Source: Prevotellaceae bacterium (GTDB lineage Bacteria > Bacteroidota > Bacteroidia > Bacteroidales > UBA932). From it: a stretch of DNA of 10,455 nucleotides. The position numbers were made by a program, and so were the translations under genes. This document shows positions 6,477-10,455 of this stretch, one piece after another (the stretch's first letter is position 1; each line of letters starts with the position of its first letter). The DNA is taken from assembly GCA_031259225.1 (NCBI GenBank), contig JAIRLT010000216.1:1-10455 (forward strand), in the 5' to 3' direction. Under the pieces are notes generated by a model. The model searched no databases. It had not been told where the DNA came from and worked only from the letters and a program-made list of their open reading frames with translations.

Positions 6477-7358
6477 TTACAGCGACTGTTTACTTTCGAC
6501 CGTCACTTCGGGGGCGGTTTTCTTAATCATTCCTTGCAGGGCGGCGCCGGGACCCAGTTCCACGAAGTCAGTAGCGCCGTCTACCACCATGTTTTGGATA
6601 ATCTGCGTCCAGCGGACGGGTGCGGTGAGTTGGGCTATCAGGTTTTTCTTGATTTGTTCGGGGTCGGTGTAGGGCTTGGCATCGACGTTCTGGTACACCG
6701 GGCAACGCGGCGACTTGAAGGGCGTAGCATGGATGGCAGCTTCCAGTTCCAGCCGCGCCGGTTCCATCAAAGGCGAATGGAATGCGCCGCTTACCGGCAG
6801 CAACATGGCGCGTTTGGCGCCGGCGGCTTTCAGTTGTTCGCAGGCAATTTCCACCGCAGCTACCGTGCCGGAAATAACTAATTGCCCCGGGCAATTGTAG
6901 TTGGCGGGGATGACAATGCCGTCGATTTCACGGCAAATTTCTTCGGTTTTGCTATCGTCCAAACCAAGTATGGCTGCCATAGTAGAGGGTTGCTGTTCGC
7001 AGGCTTTTTGCATGGCTGCGGCGCGGGCGGCGACTAATTTCAGTCCGTTTTCAAAACTCATCGCCCCTGCGGCGACCAGGGCGGAAAATTCGCCCAATGA
7101 GTGCCCGGCAACCATTTTCGGGGCAAAGCCCGGTAATATTTTTGCTAAAATGACCGAATGTAAAAATACCGCCGGTTGCGTAACCCCGGTTTGTTTTAAA
7201 TCGTCGGCGCTGCCGGAAAACATGCTGTCGGTAATACGGAACCCAAGCAGGCTGTTTGCCTGCTCGAACAGCTCCTTTGCTTGCGGTACCTGCTCGTACA
7301 AGTCTTTGCCCATTCCTGAAAATTGTGCTCCCTGTCCGGGAAATACGAATGCTTTCAT
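6477..7358 (-). CDS. fabD: Malonyl-CoA:ACP transacylase
   Basis: FabD moves malonyl from CoA to acyl carrier protein, supplying every elongation step of type II fatty-acid synthesis in the cytoplasm. The 293-residue length is normal. Motifs are GQGAQ (8-12), the nucleophile elbow GHSLGE with Ser87, the malonate-binding Arg112, His194 in GAFHSPLM, and Gln243 in LIAQL, equivalent to the E. coli active-site set. All catalytic residues are therefore present. It stands apart from the usual fab cluster in this window, beside a ribosomal protein gene and divergent from the CoA-transferase. It has its own -7 box 24 bases upstream. No terminator hairpin is evident in the 81-bp gap to rpmE2, so some read-through is possible. 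Confidence 0.97.
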   Translation of the reverse strand: MKAFVFPGQGAQFSGMGKDLYEQVPQAKELFEQANSLLGFRITDSMFSGSADDLKQTGVTQPAVFLHSVILAKILPGFAPKMVAGHSLGEFSALVAAGAMSFENGLKLVAARAAAMQKACEQQPSTMAAILGLDDSKTEEICREIDGIVIPANYNCPGQLVISGTVAAVEIACEQLKAAGAKRAMLLPVSGAFHSPLMEPARLELEAAIHATPFKSPRCPVYQNVDAKPYTDPEQIKKNLIAQLTAPVRWTQIIQNMVVDGATDFVELGPGAALQGMIKKTAPEVTVESKQSL

Positions 7359-7382
7359 TGCTTTAAATTTTTAAAATGGACG

Positions 7383-7390
7383 CAAAGATA
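7383..7390 (-). promoter_or_regulatory. Bacteroidota -7 box for fabD
   Basis: The minus strand reads TATCTTTG, an exact TAnnTTTG match, 24 bases before the ATG at 7358. The -33 region (about 7411-7414) reads TTTT, so only the -7 element is clear. Confidence 0.7.
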
Positions 7391-7592
7391 CGTTTTTCCC
7401 CGAATATGAGAAAATGCGGTTTGCTTAAAATAATAGCGCAGGTTCATGTACCAAATATCACCGGATATTTAAGGTGCAAAAGGGTATTTGTAATTGTCGT
7501 TTACAATAGCCGCAGACGTTGGAGTTAAAGCTCCGGACGTTGGATCTTCTGCCACCTATTTTCATCTGTGGGCAAAATCCGTAAATCTTTCT
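7391..7592. promoter_or_regulatory. Divergent fabD / CoA-transferase control region
   Basis: This stretch between the two -7 boxes has no convincing gene. It holds a perfect 7-bp inverted repeat AAATATC-ACCG-GATATTT at 7453-7470 and a 6-bp hairpin TTGTAA/TTACAA with a 7-base loop at 7488-7506. Two direct copies of GACGTTGGA occur at 7515-7523 and 7536-7544, separated by 12 bases. The 7453-7470 palindrome is a plausible operator for either promoter, but no regulator can be named. Confidence 0.45.
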
Positions 7593-7600
7593 TATCTTTG
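7593..7600 (+). promoter_or_regulatory. Bacteroidota -7 box for CoA-transferase
   Basis: The plus strand reads TATCTTTG, an exact match to TAnnTTTG, 48 bases before the ATG at 7649. It lies downstream of the in-frame alternative start at 7568, which argues against that longer start. Confidence 0.7.
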
Positions 7601-7648
7601 CATGATTTTTTTTGGAATGGAAATACAAATAACTTAATAAAACAACGT

Positions 7649-8965
7649 ATGAACTTTAAATTTGTTACGCCGCAGGAAGCGGTGAAAGTAGTAAAATCAA
7701 ACGACCACGTACATTTCAGTAGTGTGGCAAGCGCTCCGCAAATTCTCATCAAAGCCTTGTGCGAACGCGGCAGCCGCGGCGAGCTGAAGAATGTACACAT
7801 TCATCATTTGCATACCGAAGGTTCCGCCCCTTATACGGAAGCGCAGTATGAAGGCATTTTCCAACACGATGCTTTTTTTGTGGGGGCGAATGTGCGCAAA
7901 GGCGTCCAAGCCGGTTATGCTGATTACATTCCCGTTTTTTTGAGTGAAACGCAAAAGCTGTACCGCACAAATGTATTGCCCTGCAATGTGGCAATGATAC
8001 AGGTCTCTTCGCCCGACAGGCACGGCTTTGTATCGCTCGGCGCTTCGGTGGACGCTACGCTGGCGGCTATTGAAACCGCCCGCAAATCCGGCGGCAAGGT
8101 AGTGGCGGTAGTCAATTCAAAAGTACCGCGCGCTTGGGGCGATGCGATGATTTCCGCCAACTGGATTGACTTCTTCGTGGAAGACAACACCCCGCTGGAA
8201 CCCGCGCACTTCGCCGAACCCGACGCAGTGGAAACGGCTATCGGAAAAAACTGTGCGGCGCTTATCGAAGACGGTGCAACATTGCAAATGGGCATCGGCG
8301 CTATTCCCAATGCGGTGTTGGCGCAATTGGGCAATCACAAAAATTTGGGTATCCACACCGAAATGTTTGCCGACGGCGTATTGCCGCTGGTGGAAAAGGG
8401 CGTTATCAATGGCGCCAACAAAACGCTGGACAAGGGGAAAATGGTTTCCACGTTCCTGATGGGTTCGCAAAACTGCTATAATTTCATTGACGATAATCCT
8501 ATGGTATTGATGCAGGATGTGCAATATACGAACGACCCGTTCGTCATTGCGAAGAACCCGAAAGTAACGGCTATCAATTCGGCATTGCAGGTGGACATCA
8601 CCGGGCAGGTAGGCGCCGATTCGTTAGGCACTACATTTTATTCCGGCGTGGGCGGGCAAATAGATTTCATCTATGGAGCGTCGCTATCCGAAGGCGGGAA
8701 AGCGATTATCGCCATGCCGTCGGTAACCAACAAAGGCATCAGCAAAATTGCGCCGGTGCTCACTCCCGGCACGGGGGTCGTTACCACACGCAACCACATT
8801 CATTGGTTCGTAACGGAATACGGTGCAGTCAATTTGTATGGGAAAACATTGCAGGAACGCGCAAAGTTGATTATCGGCATAGCGCATCCCGACCACCGCG
8901 AAGCATTGGACAGGGCGGCTTTTGAACGTTTCGGACCCCATTTCCACTTTATACAAAAGGCGTAG
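7649..8965 (+). CDS. 4-hydroxybutyrate/butyrate-type CoA-transferase (acetyl-CoA hydrolase/transferase family)
   Basis: This is a family I CoA-transferase of the acetyl-CoA hydrolase/transferase group, which exchanges CoA between acyl-CoA and a short carboxylate such as acetate. With the ATG at 7649 it has 438 residues, the length I recall for the Clostridium aminobutyricum 4-hydroxybutyrate CoA-transferase. Glu238 in GIHTEMFADG falls exactly at the catalytic glutamate of that enzyme. Other features are DGATLQMGIGAIPNAVL (208-224), SGVGGQIDF (332-340) and the C-terminal RNHIHWFVTEYGAVNLYGKTLQERA block. A 27-residue in-frame extension exists upstream, but a -7 box lies inside it, so I reject it. 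Butyrate, 4-hydroxybutyrate or succinate are all possible substrates. The etfBA genes in the same window favour a butyrate-linked role, as inference. Confidence 0.9.
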   Translation: MNFKFVTPQEAVKVVKSNDHVHFSSVASAPQILIKALCERGSRGELKNVHIHHLHTEGSAPYTEAQYEGIFQHDAFFVGANVRKGVQAGYADYIPVFLSETQKLYRTNVLPCNVAMIQVSSPDRHGFVSLGASVDATLAAIETARKSGGKVVAVVNSKVPRAWGDAMISANWIDFFVEDNTPLEPAHFAEPDAVETAIGKNCAALIEDGATLQMGIGAIPNAVLAQLGNHKNLGIHTEMFADGVLPLVEKGVINGANKTLDKGKMVSTFLMGSQNCYNFIDDNPMVLMQDVQYTNDPFVIAKNPKVTAINSALQVDITGQVGADSLGTTFYSGVGGQIDFIYGASLSEGGKAIIAMPSVTNKGISKIAPVLTPGTGVVTTRNHIHWFVTEYGAVNLYGKTLQERAKLIIGIAHPDHREALDRAAFERFGPHFHFIQKA

Positions 8966-9048
8966 AGAGTAAAGCGTATTCCGGTTACATTTGCAGCAAA
9001 AGCCCGCTTCACACCTTACGCTTCACACTTTACTCTTAACTTATAATT
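8966..9048 (+). promoter_or_regulatory. lysA promoter region with inverted repeat
   Basis: The TAnnTTTG match TACATTTG lies at 8986-8993, 55 bases before lysA. It is enclosed by a 9-bp inverted repeat, AGAGTAAAG (8966-8974) and CTTTACTCT (9028-9036). The right side is composed of CTTCACA/CTTTACT-type words. The inverted repeat may end the CoA-transferase transcript weakly, but it lacks a T-run. Confidence 0.5.
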
Positions 9049-10209
9049 ATGAAAAATATTTCCCTTTTTCCACCGGCAGCTACGCTTGAAACGTTGCCTA
9101 CACCGTGCTATTTATACGATACCGCGTTGTTGGACGCGACCTTAAAGGTAGCGCAAAGCGAAGCCTCAAAGTATCATTACGAAATTCATTATGCGGTAAA
9201 GGCGAATTTCAATCACCGCATTTTGCAGCAGATAGCTGCGTGTGGCTTGGGCGCCGACTGCGTGAGCGGCGGCGAGATCCAAGCTGCATTGGACGCCGGG
9301 TTCCCTGCCGGGAAAATCGTATATGCAGGCGTCGGGAAAGCCGATTGGGAAATAGCGCTGGCATTGGATAAAGACATTTTTTGCTTCAATGTGGAATCCC
9401 TCGCGGAACTGGAAGTGCTGGACGAACTAGCAGGAAAACGAAACCGGATAGCGCCGGTCGCCTTGCGTATCAACCCCGATATCATGGCGAATACGCATCG
9501 CCACATCATCACCGGCTTCAAGGAAAATAAATTCGGTATCAACCTCGACTTGCTGGACACCGTGTTGAAAACATTGCCTGCATTGAAAAATATAGCATTT
9601 AAGGGCATCCATTTCCATATCGGTTCGCAAATAACGGACATGGAAAATTTCCATAGCCTGTGCCTTCGTGTCAATGAAATTCAGGAGCGCTTGGCGGGGA
9701 TGGATTTGCTGCCGAAACATGTAAACGTTGGCGGCGGTTTGGGAATAGACTATTATGCCCCGGAGGAAAAAAGAATAGCTGATTTCGCTGTATTTTTCCA
9801 ACTGTTCGATAAATATTTGAAACGTTACGACAGGCAACATATCCATTTTGAATTGGGGCGTTCTTTGGTGGGGCAATGCGGGACGCTGCTTACAAGAGTC
9901 CTGTACGTAAAAGAAGGCAGTACAAAAAAATTTGCAGTTATTGATGCGGGCATGACGGAACTTATCCGTCCGGCGCTATACGAAGCCTACCACAAGATAG
10001 AAAACCTCTCGTCCGGCGGCGATGCGGAGCAATACGACGTCGTGGGACCGGTGTGCGAATCGACCGACAGTTTCGGCAAGGACGTGCTGTTAAATAAAAT
10101 TTCGCGCAATGATTTGCTGGTTATTTACTCTGCCGGCGCTTACGGCGAGAGTATGTCGTCGCATTACAACTGCCGGCGGCTCCGGGAGCCTTATTTTTAC
10201 GGCAAATAA
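9049..10209 (+). CDS. lysA: Diaminopimelate decarboxylase
   Basis: LysA is the PLP enzyme that converts meso-diaminopimelate to L-lysine and CO2, the last step of lysine synthesis. It has a fold-type III alanine-racemase-like barrel followed by a beta domain. The 386 residues are slightly short for the family, as in other Bacteroidota. Lys51 in HYAVKAN binds PLP. GADCVSGGE (68-76), HIGSQ (190-194), the phosphate loop VGGGLG (227-232), ELGR (268-271), and Cys336 in GPVCEST, donated across the dimer, are all present. SAGAYGESMSSHYN near the end is the family's final motif. The ATG at 9049 has no Shine-Dalgarno sequence. It is followed by a terminator and no second lysine gene is seen here. In Bacteroides, lysA is often near an aspartokinase gene, which is not seen in this window. 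Confidence 0.96.
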   Translation: MKNISLFPPAATLETLPTPCYLYDTALLDATLKVAQSEASKYHYEIHYAVKANFNHRILQQIAACGLGADCVSGGEIQAALDAGFPAGKIVYAGVGKADWEIALALDKDIFCFNVESLAELEVLDELAGKRNRIAPVALRINPDIMANTHRHIITGFKENKFGINLDLLDTVLKTLPALKNIAFKGIHFHIGSQITDMENFHSLCLRVNEIQERLAGMDLLPKHVNVGGGLGIDYYAPEEKRIADFAVFFQLFDKYLKRYDRQHIHFELGRSLVGQCGTLLTRVLYVKEGSTKKFAVIDAGMTELIRPALYEAYHKIENLSSGGDAEQYDVVGPVCESTDSFGKDVLLNKISRNDLLVIYSAGAYGESMSSHYNCRRLREPYFYGK

Positions 10210-10212
10210 AAA

Positions 10213-10250
10213 AAGCCGCCGGGCTGCAAGCCGGCACGGCTTGCCCTTTT
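10213..10250 (+). terminator. Likely intrinsic terminator after lysA
   Basis: AAGCCG/CGGCTT (10213-10218 with 10237-10242) and CCGG/CCGG (10219-10222 with 10231-10234), with a two-base CA bulge, form a GC-rich hairpin just past the TAA. A short T-run (10247-10250) follows after GCCC. The weak T-run makes it a moderate candidate. Confidence 0.6.
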
Positions 10251-10298
10251 CTCAACAGCATGTAAAGATTTCACAATTCAAAGATTTCAAGATTTAAG

Positions 10299-10436
10299 GT
10301 TGCATAGTGGCGCGCCGGAAGGAAGTTTAAATCACGACAGCATTGCAGCAACCCGCAAGCTACTTGAAAGTGTTGCTGTGCAAGGGAAATAAAATGCTGC
10401 CGTTTATTCGCGCGTCCGGTAGCTGCCGCATGCAAC
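10299..10436 (+). ncRNA. Candidate structured RNA with five nested stems
   Basis: No protein gene is convincing here. The sequence can fold as a closed domain. GTTGCAT-A-GTGGC (10299-10311, one bulged A) pairs with GCCGC-ATGCAAC (10425-10436), 12 bp including one wobble. CCGGA (10315-10319) pairs with TCCGG (10415-10419), and CAGCATT (10338-10344) with AATGCTG (10393-10399). CAGCAAC (10346-10352) pairs with GTTGCTG (10372-10378), and CAAG (10356-10359) with CTTG (10363-10366). All stems are properly nested. The G-T pair at 10308/10428 is allowed in RNA from the plus strand only, giving a slight preference for that strand. Its identity is unknown; it matches no riboswitch or tmRNA consensus I recall. 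Confidence 0.35.
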
Positions 10437-10455
10437 AACAGTTGCGTGATACACC

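Noticed and set aside
10210..10392. Plus-frame extension of lysA beyond its TAA (about 60 sense codons to the next stop)
   Set aside because: LysA already ends at its normal C-terminus after the final SSHYN motif. The extension starts with terminator sequence and has no start codon suited to a separate gene, so it is not stop-codon readthrough that I can support.
10271..10454. Minus-strand open frame of about 61 codons entering from the right edge
   Set aside because: The translation shows no recognised motif, and the same bases can form the nested stems listed as a candidate RNA. A partial gene end cannot be fully excluded without the sequence to the right.

Overview
This window looks like chromosomal DNA from a member of the Bacteroidota, probably of the order Bacteroidales. 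At least seven genes have a near-consensus Bacteroidota -7 box (TAnnTTTG) 20-55 bases before the start. Most starts lack a Shine-Dalgarno sequence. The proteins (a DUF3467 protein, zinc-free type B L31, a Bacteroidales-like LysA and RimO) fit that group. The organism cannot be named more closely from this window.

Layout. From 1 to 7358 everything reads leftward. Reading right to left on the minus strand, the genes are fabD, rpmE2, rsmE, rimO, an OsmC-family protein, a YdfG-like SDR dehydrogenase, a DUF3467 protein, etfB, and etfA (cut by the left edge). At about 7360-7650 there is a divergent promoter region. To its right, two genes read rightward: a 4-hydroxybutyrate/butyrate-type CoA-transferase and lysA (diaminopimelate decarboxylase). 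The last 245 bases hold no convincing protein gene. They contain a terminator for lysA and a roughly 138-nt stretch with five nested stems, which may be a structured RNA.

Function. etfB/etfA and the CoA-transferase are the recognisable metabolic theme. Together they are compatible with a butyrate or 4-hydroxybutyrate type acyl-CoA fermentation, in which a flavin-based EtfAB works with an acyl-CoA dehydrogenase that would lie outside the window. The remaining genes are housekeeping: fatty-acid initiation (fabD), translation (rpmE2, rsmE, rimO), lysine/peptidoglycan precursor (lysA), and stress or redox enzymes (OsmC, SDR).

The unusual content lies between the genes. Several gaps are built from short tandem words 7-9 bases long. 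The richest, between rimO and osmC, alternates five quasi-palindromic GC boxes (about GCTGRCGCGYCRGC) with low-complexity spacers. Another, between osmC and the SDR gene, has a G-quadruplex-type sequence on the transcribed-sense strand. No CRISPR array, tRNA, rRNA, transposase or phage gene was seen.
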